From an uncultured Collinsella sp. (GTDB taxonomy: Bacteria; Actinomycetota; Coriobacteriia; Coriobacteriales; Coriobacteriaceae), in the NCBI GenBank assembly GCA_900757205.1, contig CAAENA010000060.1, positions 1 to 21,519 on the forward strand: a stretch of DNA of 21,519 nt. Reading direction: 5' to 3'. The notes under the pieces are model-generated. The model saw only the letters and a program-made list of their open reading frames with translations. It made no database searches and was not told the origin of the DNA. Positions 1 through 5,499 of the stretch are shown in pieces. Within the stretch, counting starts at the first letter, position 1. The number at the start of each line of letters is the position of its first letter. The position numbers were made by a program, and so were the translations under genes.

Positions 1-132
1 CGGCTGAATTAGACACTCACCATTGTCGGCCTAATCCGCGGTCTTTCATGCAGCAGGGGCTCTCAATGTTTTTATGTCCTGCTCATATCGTCTCTGCCGC
101 TGCCCTGCTGCTTGGCAACAGCTCTTCTCCAT
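1..132. other. Left-edge region with no recognised gene
   Basis: I see no convincing gene here. One forward frame is open from about base 3 into the neighbouring palindrome, but it has no recognisable motif and ends inside the repeat. It could be the tail of a gene that starts outside the window, though nothing supports this. Confidence 0.4.
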
Positions 133-315
133 CGAGGTCTAATACTTTTCCGTGAAGTGAACGTCTGTTTTTGGACCCCTGGAGCATCCGCATTTTCCAG
201 TGGCAAAATCACTGGATTCTAACGTCAAAACCGCAGGAAACGACGCCTTTAAAGTGTCGATGCTTCAGGGGTCCGATTTTGCTCGTTCACTTCTCGGGAA
301 AAGTATTAGACCTCG
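133..315. repeat. ~183-bp nested palindromic element, copy 1 (MITE-like)
   Basis: The ends are perfect 19-bp inverted repeats: positions 133-151 (CGAGGTCTAATACTTTTCC) are the reverse complement of 297-315. The arms continue imperfectly inward (GAAGTGAACG against CGTTCACTTC). A second nested pair follows: 173-188 (GGACCCCTGGAGCATC) matches 259-274 with one G-T type mismatch. The whole element can therefore fold into one long interrupted hairpin. A closely similar copy in the same orientation lies at 3169-3352, beyond the two-component operon. I see no transposase and no clear target-site duplication. A non-autonomous mobile element is the likeliest reading; a structured RNA or terminator-like element is the alternative. 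A short frame at 200-403 that crosses the repeat is probably not a gene. Confidence 0.8.
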
Positions 316-383
316 CCACCAGCCACTAATAATGACTCCCTATCCCTCCTCCTACCCACCCAAAAACTCATCCAACATTAATC

Positions 384-411
384 TTGGCTCAAGAATCGCT
401 TAATCTATAAC
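384..411 (+). promoter_or_regulatory. Weak candidate promoter for the DUF4342/two-component operon
   Basis: TTGGCT at 384-389 and TATAAC at 406-411 are separated by 16 bp, a sigma70-like arrangement upstream of the gene at 525. The leader would be about 105 nt, GC-rich and without a recognised riboswitch. This is only a consensus match; other placements, such as TATAGA near 418, are possible. Confidence 0.3.
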
Positions 412-524
412 CTGCACTATAGAGTTCGACCAAGGGCGGGGCGGCGCCACGCAGGCCGCCGAACGCAACGCTCGCGCCCGGGCAAATCGCCCGGCGTCGC
501 GCCCATCGAACGAAAGGACAGGTC

Positions 525-1067
525 ATGGACGACCTCGAAAAAGTTGAAACCATCCGCACCAAGCGCAACGTGAGCTACACCGATGCCAAGGCCGCGCTCG
601 ACGCCGCCGACGGCAACGTGCTGGATGCCATCATTTGGCTCGAGTCGCATGGCAAGACCCAGACCACGTCGGCGTACGCCGCCACCGAGTCCGCGCCAGT
701 CGATGAGCCCTCGGCCGAGATGGTCGCCGCGCAGGCCGCCTACGAAAAGTCGAGCGAAAAGACCGACTTCTCCAAGAAGATGGACAGCGTGTGGGAGTAC
801 CTCAAAAGGCTCTTCCGCCTGAGCCTGGACACCAAGTTTATCGCCACGCGTCGCGATGCGATCATCCTCAACATCCCCATCCTGATCCCCATCGTCGCGC
901 TGTTTGCCTGGGGCGCCACGATATGGCTGATGCTGATTGGCCTGTTCTTTGGCATGCGCTACCGCATCGACAGCGACGGCGACGTGCCTGGCAGCATCAA
1001 CAACCTTATGGACAGCGCTGCCAACGCCGCGGACGACATCAAGCAAAATCTGAACGACGACAAGTAA
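525..1067 (+). CDS. UBA-like/DUF4342 domain membrane protein
   Basis: This 180-residue protein opens with a UBA-like helical segment (about residues 5-42, including YTDAKAALDAADGNVLDAI), as in DUF4342 proteins. A variable charged linker follows. The C-terminal half has a hydrophobic stretch (about 113-140, IPILIPIVALFAWGATIWLM) and ends in an acidic tail. The start is set by AAAGGA upstream of the ATG at 525. The stop lies 18 bp before a response regulator, so the gene looks like the first cistron of a three-gene signalling operon. The molecular role of DUF4342 proteins is not established. A membrane-associated accessory of the two-component system is an inference from context. The TM prediction is by eye. 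Confidence 0.8.
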   Translation: MDDLEKVETIRTKRNVSYTDAKAALDAADGNVLDAIIWLESHGKTQTTSAYAATESAPVDEPSAEMVAAQAAYEKSSEKTDFSKKMDSVWEYLKRLFRLSLDTKFIATRRDAIILNIPILIPIVALFAWGATIWLMLIGLFFGMRYRIDSDGDVPGSINNLMDSAANAADDIKQNLNDDK

Positions 1068-1085
1068 TCGCAGACGGGGGCACGC

Positions 1086-1871
1086 ATGGCACGGATCCTG
1101 ATCGTAGAGGACGAGGAAAAAATCGCCCGCTTTGTGACGCTCGAGCTGGAGCACGAGGGCTACCAGGTGGAGCACGCCGCCGACGGCCGCACCGCCGTGG
1201 ACCTAGCGCTGGAACGCGACTACGATTTGATCCTGCTCGATGTGCTGTTGCCGCAGCTCAACGGCATGGAAGTCCTGCGGCGTGTCCGCAAGCACAAGGA
1301 TGTGCCGGTGATCATGGTCACCGCTCGCGATGCCGTGATGGACAAGGTGGCCGGGCTCGATGCCGGCGCCGACGATTACCTGACCAAGCCATTTGCGATC
1401 GAGGAGCTGTTCGCACGAATCCGCGTGGCGTTGAAGCGCGCGGAGTCCGTGCGGGCGGCTTCGGGCGTTGGTGGCTCCGGCGCCGGGGCGGATATGGCGG
1501 GCGGCGCGGCCGGGAACGCCGCTGCGATACCCCCGGCCAGCGGCACGACCCAGGCTCCCGCCTCGCCCTCCCCCGCCACGCTCACCGTGGGCTCGGTCGC
1601 ACTCGATTCCGACCGCCGCGAGGTTATGGTCGGCGGCTCACCCATCGTGCTGACCGCCCGCGAGTTCGACGTCCTCGCACTGCTTATGGCACATGCCGAA
1701 ACCGTGCTCACGCGCGAGCGCATCGCGCACGAGGCGCTGGGCTACGAATACGTGGGCGACACCAACAACGTCGACGTACATATCGCGCACCTGCGCGCCA
1801 AGATCGAGGACGCCGGCGGCGCCCGTATCATCCAGACCGTGCGCGGGGTGGGCTATGTCTGCCGCGCATAA
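1086..1871 (+). CDS. OmpR/PhoB-family response regulator
   Basis: This 261-residue protein is a transcriptional regulator controlled by aspartate phosphorylation. The N-terminal receiver domain (about 1-120) has the acidic pair E8/D9, the phospho-acceptor D52 (LILLDVLLP), the switch T79 (MVTARD) and K101 (LTKPF). The C-terminal winged helix (about 165-261) has the family's LTAREFDVLALL and the closing VRGVGYVCRA. A linker of about 40 residues rich in Ala, Gly, Pro and Ser joins them, longer than usual and accounting for a length above the typical ~225-235. The ATG at 1086 follows a G-rich ribosome-binding stretch. The last 17 bases overlap the start of the kinase gene, which indicates translational coupling. 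The stimulus and targets cannot be read from the sequence. Confidence 0.95.
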   Translation: MARILIVEDEEKIARFVTLELEHEGYQVEHAADGRTAVDLALERDYDLILLDVLLPQLNGMEVLRRVRKHKDVPVIMVTARDAVMDKVAGLDAGADDYLTKPFAIEELFARIRVALKRAESVRAASGVGGSGAGADMAGGAAGNAAAIPPASGTTQAPASPSPATLTVGSVALDSDRREVMVGGSPIVLTAREFDVLALLMAHAETVLTRERIAHEALGYEYVGDTNNVDVHIAHLRAKIEDAGGARIIQTVRGVGYVCRA

Positions 1872-3150
1872 CGCCGAGACCAGGCGCGTCACCTCCATTG
1901 CCCGCGCCATCAACTGGAGCTACATGTGGCGCCGCCTGATGAGCTACGTCTGGCTCGATCTGTGGCTACTGGTTGTTGCGGCGGCGATCCTGGTCTATGG
2001 CTACAACCAGACGCTGCCCGACGGCACGTTTAGCGCAGGATGGATTCCCAGCACCACCGTTCACGGCATGTCGCTCGCACCCGCGCGCGGCTGGGACCTG
2101 GCCACGCTCACCTATACCGTCGAGCTTGCGCGCACCACCAAGACCTTCCCCCTCGCGCAGGACCTCATCGCGCTGTGGCCCCTCTATCTTGTCGTTGCGG
2201 GCGGGCAAGTCATCAGCGTGCTCAACATGCTCAGCGGTGCCCGTCGCGTGCGCCGCACTATGGCACCGCTCAACGACCTGGCCCTGCGCGTGGACGAGCT
2301 CGGCCGCATGCAGCTCTCCGGCGGCAAGATGGAAACGCTGGAGCAGGCGATCGAGCGCGCGAGTGTTGACTCGCCAAGCGTCACCACCGGCGACGCCGAC
2401 CTGGCGAGCATCGAGGTCGCACTCAACCGTCTGCTGCGCCAGATGCAAGAAGCCAGGCTGCAGCAGATGCGCTTTGTCAACGATGCAAGCCACGAACTGC
2501 GCACACCCATCGCGGTGATTCAGGGCTACGTAAACATGCTCGACCGCTGGGGCAAGGACGACCCAGCCGTGCTGGCGGAGTCCATCGCCTCGCTCAAGGC
2601 CGAAAGCGAGCACATGCAGGAGCTCGTAGAACAACTGCTGTTTTTGGCACGCGGCGATGCCGGCCGCACCGCGCTGCATCGTGTGGATACCAATCTGGCA
2701 GCGCTCGTCGGAGAGGTATGCGAAGAATCGCAGATGATCGATGCCGGGCACACGTATCGGCTGGCTTTTGACGCCGCGTTTGCCAGCGACCCGCGCTGCG
2801 ACGCGTCCGTCGATGTCGCGCTCGTGAAGCAAGCTCTGCGCGTGATCGTGCAAAACGCCGCCAAGTACTCGGATGCAGGAACGACCGTCACATTTGGCAT
2901 AACGCCCGATGCGGACACGGGTGCGATTGACATAAGTGTTGAGGACGAGGGCATCGGCATGAACCAGGAATCCGCAGCTCACGCGTTTGAGCGGTTCTAC
3001 CGCGCTGACAACGCGCGCGATGCCGGCGCACAGGGCTCGGGCCTGGGGCTCGCCATCGCCAAGTGGATCGTCGATAGCCACGGCGGCGTCATCGGCGTGA
3101 CCTCGGTCGAAGGCGTCGGCAGCCGCTTTACGATTCGCCTGCCGCGGTAG
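1855..3150 (+). CDS. Sensor histidine kinase (EnvZ/PhoR-type)
   Basis: This is the partner kinase of the response regulator just upstream. With the ATG at 1855 the protein has 431 residues. I chose this start because GGGGTGGG lies just upstream and the gene then overlaps the regulator stop by 17 bp; the frame is open further upstream but runs through the regulator gene. Two membrane segments (about 30-49 and 104-126) enclose a short extracytoplasmic loop of ~55 residues. A HAMP-like region follows, then the H-box with phospho-acceptor H213 (FVNDASHELRTPIAVIQGY). The ATPase has an N-box (VQNAAKYSD), G1 (DEGIGM), an F-box (FERFYRADNA) and G2 (GSGLGLAIAKWIVDSHGG). It is a membrane enzyme; the small loop suggests sensing at or within the membrane, but the ligand is unknown. 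The gene ends 18 bp before a palindromic element. Confidence 0.93.
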   Translation: MSAAHNAETRRVTSIARAINWSYMWRRLMSYVWLDLWLLVVAAAILVYGYNQTLPDGTFSAGWIPSTTVHGMSLAPARGWDLATLTYTVELARTTKTFPLAQDLIALWPLYLVVAGGQVISVLNMLSGARRVRRTMAPLNDLALRVDELGRMQLSGGKMETLEQAIERASVDSPSVTTGDADLASIEVALNRLLRQMQEARLQQMRFVNDASHELRTPIAVIQGYVNMLDRWGKDDPAVLAESIASLKAESEHMQELVEQLLFLARGDAGRTALHRVDTNLAALVGEVCEESQMIDAGHTYRLAFDAAFASDPRCDASVDVALVKQALRVIVQNAAKYSDAGTTVTFGITPDADTGAIDISVEDEGIGMNQESAAHAFERFYRADNARDAGAQGSGLGLAIAKWIVDSHGGVIGVTSVEGVGSRFTIRLPR

Positions 3151-3168
3151 GGATGCCCCCTCGTGGAT

Positions 3169-3352
3169 CGAGGTCTAATACTTTTCCCGAGAAGTGAACG
3201 ACCATATTCGGACCCCCGAAGCATCCGCATTTTTCGGCCGCAAAATCGCAGGATTCCAGCATCGAAACTGCAGGAAACGATGCCCTTAAAGTGTCGATGC
3301 TTCGGGGGGGCTGATTTGTCTCGTTCACTTCTCGGAAAAGTATTAGACTTCG
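3169..3352. repeat. ~184-bp nested palindromic element, copy 2 (MITE-like)
   Basis: This is the second copy of the element at 133-315, in the same orientation. The outer arms (3169-3201 and 3321-3352) are inverted repeats of about 32 bp, covering GTCTAATACTTTTCC and GAGAAGTGAACG. The inner arms GGACCCCCGAAGCATC and GATGCTTCGGGGGG also pair. The core segment (GCAGGAAACGATGCCCTTAAAGT) is near-identical to copy 1. It starts 18 bp after the kinase stop and is followed by a T-rich stretch (3353-3359), so it may also act as a transcription terminator for the operon. Confidence 0.8.
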
Positions 3353-3392
3353 GTTTTTTGACCGTTGCAAAAGTCGATCCCTCGGCATTAAT

Positions 3393-3426
3393 AAAGGGAT
3401 AAGGCCATACGGCCCTATCCCTTTTT
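3393..3426. terminator. Bidirectional rho-independent terminator
   Basis: The arms AAAGGGATA-GGCC and GGCC-TATCCCTTT pair around the loop ATAC, with a single-base bulge on each side. The + strand continues with a T run, and the - strand ends in TTTATT. It lies between the + operon ending at 3150 and the - strand VOC gene ending at 3449, so it can serve both sides. Confidence 0.85.
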
Positions 3427-3448
3427 GCTAACTAAAGCAGCTCGTGCG

Positions 3449-3823
3449 CTACTCGCGGCACAGGTGCACGGCGAAGCCGGCGAACTCGCGCTTAAAGTAC
3501 ACGAGCTTGGTGCTACCGTCGGGCAGCAGCGCGCGCGACTCCTCGTTGACCTCGAGCCCGCGCTCGGCAAACCACTTCTCGGCCGCATCGATGTCGTTGA
3601 CGGCAAAGCCAATGTGGCCCTTGGTGCCACGACCGTTCTGCTTCATAACCTCGACCAGCGAATCGTTAAAGTACGAAACCGGGGTCTCGATAACGGGCAG
3701 GCCCATCATCGTCGAGAACAGCTCCGCGATCTCCAAGGCGTCTGCCGGGTCGGCGGCGTTAATGCCCACATGGGCAACGCGCATGCCAAAGAGCTCGACC
3801 GGATTGGCGTTCTGCTCACTCAT
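3449..3823 (-). CDS. VOC (glyoxalase/bleomycin-resistance fold) family protein
   Basis: This 124-residue protein matches one VOC module. It starts with a MRVAHVGINAADPADALE strand-helix, has a central GTKGHIGFAVNDIDAAEKWF repeat of the same fold, and ends with a KLVYFKREFAGFAVHLCRE strand. Possible metal ligands are the His in VAHVGI, the His in GHIGF and late acidic residues, but the substrate cannot be assigned. It lies 11 bp downstream of the EIIB gene on the same strand, with no strong ribosome-binding site of its own, so it is probably translated by coupling. Similar VOC domains occur fused to or beside KDPG-aldolase-type sugar-acid enzymes, so a link to sugar-acid use is an inference from memory and context. 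A bidirectional terminator follows. Confidence 0.8.
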   Translation of the reverse strand: MSEQNANPVELFGMRVAHVGINAADPADALEIAELFSTMMGLPVIETPVSYFNDSLVEVMKQNGRGTKGHIGFAVNDIDAAEKWFAERGLEVNEESRALLPDGSTKLVYFKREFAGFAVHLCRE

Positions 3824-3834
3824 ACAGTCAGCGC

Positions 3835-4122
3835 CTACTGAGCCATGACGTCGAGGACGGCCTTCTCGGCAGCGACGCGGTTCATGCCGGTCATGAAGGG
3901 CACGCCGCTCACGTACGGGCAGGTGAGGCCCTCGGGGGCAACGGTGGTGGCGATCAGCAGGTCAGCGCCCTCGTCGCAGTAATCCTTGGCCTCGGAGATA
4001 GCGCACTGCACGATCTCGTACTTGCCGGCATAACCGTTGGCATCGAGCATGGTGGCGACCTTCTGGGCAACGAGCGTGGAAGTAGCAGCGCCAGCACCGC
4101 AAGCCAAAACGATCTTCTTCAT
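3835..4122 (-). CDS. PTS galactitol-type EIIB component
   Basis: This 95-residue protein is a phosphocarrier of the sugar phosphotransferase system. The N-terminal KKIVLACGAGAATSTLVAQK holds the phospho-cysteine C8 in a P-loop-like turn typical of galactitol/ascorbate-type IIB proteins. The rest (VQCAISEAKDYCDEGADLLI, then TTVAPE) fits the same alpha/beta fold. Length is normal for a free-standing IIB. AAGGGAGA precedes the ATG at 4122. It would take phosphate from an EIIA and pass it to a sugar carried by an EIIC, but neither partner is in this window. Only the VOC gene accompanies it. The sugar is therefore unknown, and galactitol is a family label only. Confidence 0.88.
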   Translation of the reverse strand: MKKIVLACGAGAATSTLVAQKVATMLDANGYAGKYEIVQCAISEAKDYCDEGADLLIATTVAPEGLTCPYVSGVPFMTGMNRVAAEKAVLDVMAQ

Positions 4123-4224
4123 AGGTAATGTCTCCCTTCATGGTTTACTTTAGGTAAGTGTACCGCAGCGAGCGATGGCACTTAGCCTCGATGAGCTTTT
4201 ATGCCAGTTTGCTTGCGCGCTGCG

Positions 4225-4230
4225 TATAAT
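4225..4230 (+). promoter_or_regulatory. Candidate -10 box in the divergent region 4123-4285
   Basis: A consensus TATAAT sits 56 bp upstream of the ATG at 4286. No good -35 box is visible at 16-18 bp. The implied leader of ~50 nt includes a small hairpin (CGCTC at 4254-4258 with GAGCG at 4266-4270) shortly before AAGGA. The EIIB gene diverges from the same 163-bp region; I found only a weak TACACT for it on the - strand (about 4157-4162). Confidence 0.5.
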
Positions 4231-4285
4231 ACATCTAGTACGTGTTGTCATACCGCTCGCTTTATGAGCGACTAAGGACCCTAAT

Positions 4286-4909
4286 ATGCCCGATTCCCGC
4301 ACCCTCTGGACCACCGTCGTCGTCATCTGTATCGCCGTGTCGGTATTCTTTAGCGTCAAAAAACGTACCACGTTTAAGCGCCTACAACAGCTTATGGCTG
4401 CCAAGCAGTGGGAGGAGTTCGATCGTTTGCTCGACGGCAAACTCACCAGCATGTTGTATCCGCGCTACAACCGCGACTACCTGCGCCTGAACTCCTATCT
4501 GCTGCGCGAGGACCACGAGCGCGCCGACGAGATGTTCGACCTGCTGCTGAGCCTCAACCTGCCCAAGATGCAGCGCGTCGACCTGGTGATCAAGGCCTTT
4601 AACTACTACGTTGGCCAGGAGGACCGCAAAAAATCCAAGGAGTTGCTGCACGAGATCAAGGGCTTCGAGGGCGGTCAGGCCGAGGCAGTCGCACACGAAT
4701 GCCAGCTGATGTACGACACGATGATCCTCAAGCGCCACAACGACATTCCCGAGCTGGAGCGCATGCTCAAGGAAGCCGGTGACGACCCGGTCAAGCGCTG
4801 CCGCCTGGAATACCTGCTGGCCCTGCAATACCAGAACAAGGGCGACGAAGCCAAGTTTGCCGAGTACTTGGAAAAGTCGGGCCAGCACTCGATGGCCGTC
4901 AACGCGTAA
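4286..4909 (+). CDS. Membrane-anchored helical-repeat (TPR-like) hypothetical protein
   Basis: This 207-residue protein has one N-terminal membrane segment (about 8-24, LWTTVVVICIAVSVFF), followed by a basic stretch (KKRTTFKR), so it is probably anchored with the C-terminal part in the cytoplasm. The remainder is almost entirely helical and reads as degenerate TPR-like pairs. Segments such as YLRLNSYLLREDHERADEMF and RLEYLLALQYQNKGDEAKFA have the spacing of small and aromatic residues expected for these. I do not recognise a named family. AAGGA precedes the ATG. It stands alone, between a divergent EIIB gene and a tRNA. A scaffold role would fit the fold but is not shown. Confidence 0.75.
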   Translation: MPDSRTLWTTVVVICIAVSVFFSVKKRTTFKRLQQLMAAKQWEEFDRLLDGKLTSMLYPRYNRDYLRLNSYLLREDHERADEMFDLLLSLNLPKMQRVDLVIKAFNYYVGQEDRKKSKELLHEIKGFEGGQAEAVAHECQLMYDTMILKRHNDIPELERMLKEAGDDPVKRCRLEYLLALQYQNKGDEAKFAEYLEKSGQHSMAVNA

Positions 4910-4920
4910 CGGACGGCTTG

Positions 4921-4929
4921 TGCTAGACT
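4921..4929 (+). promoter_or_regulatory. Extended -10 promoter candidate for tRNA-Leu
   Basis: TGCTAGACT matches the extended -10 form TGnTAnnnT. It lies 12 bp before the mature tRNA 5' end, a suitable distance for a short-leader tRNA transcript. No good -35 box is visible, as allowed for extended -10 promoters. Confidence 0.45.
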
Positions 4930-4940
4930 TCTAGTCTTAC

Positions 4941-5025
4941 GGGGGCGTGGCGGAATTGGCATACGCAGGAGACTTAAAATCTCTCGCCGCAAGGATTGTG
5001 GGTTCGAGTCCCACCGCCCCTACCA
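4941..5025 (+). tRNA. tRNA-Leu (anticodon UAA)
   Basis: The 85-nt sequence folds as a class II tRNA. The acceptor stem pairs GGGGGCG (4941-4947) with CGCCCCT (5015-5021), with a G-T at the first pair. The D-arm is GCG/CGC around GAATTGGCATA. The anticodon stem GGAGA/TCTCT holds the loop CTTAAAA, giving anticodon TAA. A long variable arm follows, then T-arm GTGGG-TTCGAGT-CCCAC (4998-5014). Discriminator A and an encoded CCA end the gene. It reads UUA/UUG leucine codons, which should be rare in this GC-rich genome. Its 3' part is duplicated at 5204-5221. Confidence 0.95.
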
Positions 5026-5084
5026 CGTATTGTTTACGAGCCCGTGTCCCCTAGGGATGCGGGCTCGTTTCTTTCGGACGCCGG
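5008..5084 (+). repeat. Direct repeat, copy 1: tRNA-Leu 3' end plus terminator
   Basis: The repeat begins inside the T-loop (GTCCCACCGCCCCTACCACG, 5008-5027), runs through the acceptor strand, CCA and terminator, and fades around GACGCCGGT. The same series occurs 196 bp downstream, starting at 5204. The starting point within the T-loop is where tRNA-targeting integrases commonly recombine, but no integrase gene is in the window. Confidence 0.8.
5036..5074 (+). terminator. Rho-independent terminator of tRNA-Leu
   Basis: ACGAGCCCG (5036-5044) pairs with CGGGCTCGT (5060-5068). An inner TCCC/GGGA pair extends the hairpin, and TTTCTTT follows. It starts 10 bp after the tRNA CCA end. A near-identical copy lies at 5232-5271. 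Confidence 0.88.
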
Positions 5085-5117
5085 TGGGGCTCGAACCCGC
5101 GAGGGGGCGAGCGTCAA

Positions 5118-5199
5118 GCGGACGCGTAGCGTCCGCAGCGAGCCGGCGAGGGCGCCGGCAGGCGACCGAAGCCGGTGTGTATTTGCGCAGCAAATACAC
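5118..5199. repeat. Run of three perfect short hairpins between tRNA-end repeats
   Basis: Three inverted repeats follow one another. GCGGACGC/GCGTCCGC has a 3-nt loop (5118-5136). GCCGGC pairs with GCCGGC at 5142-5159. GTGTATTTGC/GCAAATACAC has a 3-nt loop (5177-5199). They fill most of the segment between the two tRNA-end copies. Just before them, 5081-5098 read on the - strand resembles a T-arm (GGGTTCGAGCCCC), although no complete tRNA can be drawn. Function unknown. Confidence 0.75.
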
Positions 5200-5203
5200 G
5201 GAC

Positions 5204-5283
5204 GTCCCACCGCCCCTACCACGCGTTGTCTACGAGCCCGTGTCCCCCAGGGATGCGGGCTCGTTTCTTTTAGATGCCAGTAC
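5204..5283 (+). repeat. Direct repeat, copy 2: tRNA-Leu 3' end plus terminator
   Basis: GTCCCACCGCCCCTACCACG (5204-5223) is identical to the tRNA-Leu 3' end at 5008-5027. It is followed by the same terminator hairpin (5232-5268) with a T run, differing by a few bases. There is no tRNA body before it, so this copy cannot make a tRNA. It may be an attachment-site-like remnant or the result of a tandem duplication. Confidence 0.8.
5232..5271 (+). terminator. Second copy of the tRNA-Leu terminator
   Basis: ACGAGCCCG and CGGGCTCGT form the same stem as at 5036-5068, followed by TTTCTTTT. It would stop read-through from the tRNA and from any transcript of the hairpin segment before the ATPase region. 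Confidence 0.75.
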
Positions 5284-5292
5284 AGATGGTGA

Positions 5293-5357
5293 GTTGCGGT
5301 GGAATAGTTCTTGTTTATGCTGTTTACCAGCCTATTTAGGAACTATTTCACCGCAGC
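5293..5357. repeat. 65-bp palindromic element, copy 1
   Basis: The left arm GTTGCGGTGGAATAGTTC (5293-5310) is the near-perfect reverse complement of 5340-5357. Two more copies of exactly the same length lie at 6878-6942 and 15178-15242; the loops differ. This copy is upstream of the first AAA+/DUF4143 gene, and the second copy is just downstream of it. Confidence 0.8.
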
Positions 5358-5372
5358 CTAGGTTGATACTCG

Positions 5373-5462
5373 CACATTTTTCGATGGAAAAACGTGTTTG
5401 TCTCCCACATTTTTCGATTGAAAGATGTGGTTGTCTCACACATTTTACAATGGAAATGCGCA
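5373..5462. repeat. Tandem 33-bp repeats upstream of the first DUF4143 ATPase
   Basis: Three units start at 5373, 5406 and 5439, each 33 bp apart. Each begins CACATTTT and continues (T/A)C-A-A/G-T, then GAAA; the first two end with (G/T)TTGTCTC. In units 1 and 2 the first 24 bp is itself an inverted repeat (CACATTTTTC against GAAAAACGTG or GAAAGATGTG). Unit 3 has lost the second arm and runs to within 38 bp of the ATG. An operator array that binds a regulator, perhaps the ATPase itself, is a plausible inference. There are no variable spacers, so this is not a CRISPR array. Confidence 0.75.
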
Positions 5463-5470
5463 TATGGCCT

Positions 5471-5476
5471 TATACT
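5471..5476 (+). promoter_or_regulatory. Candidate -10 box of the first DUF4143 ATPase
   Basis: TATACT sits 24 bp before the chosen ATG at 5500, next to the third 33-bp repeat unit. TTTACA at 5444-5449, inside that unit, would be a -35 box only with an unusually long 21-bp spacer. The promoter is therefore tentative; its overlap with the repeats would fit repression or activation through them. Confidence 0.35.
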
Positions 5477-5499
5477 ATCCGAAAGGGTTGGGAGGCAAT

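Noticed and set aside
200..403. A 67-codon forward frame across the first palindromic element
   Set aside because: It lies mostly in the repeat and has no family similarity or good ribosome-binding site; the matching frame in copy 2 is not conserved as a protein.
417..1175. Long reverse frame opposite the DUF4342 gene
   Set aside because: It is antisense to a protein with recognisable domains and a good start site, and it extends into the response regulator start.
1693..1854. Longer start for the histidine kinase
   Set aside because: The frame lies in the response regulator gene and reads as Arg/Ala/Thr-rich shadow sequence; the ATG at 1855 has a ribosome-binding stretch and a short coupling overlap.
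5075..5110. A second tRNA on the - strand (T-arm-like GGGTTCGAGCCCC)
   Set aside because: I could not draw an acceptor, D-arm or anticodon arm, so it is only a T-arm-like fragment.
5373..5462. CRISPR array
   Set aside because: The 33-bp units are tandem copies with no variable spacers, there are only three units, and no cas gene is present.
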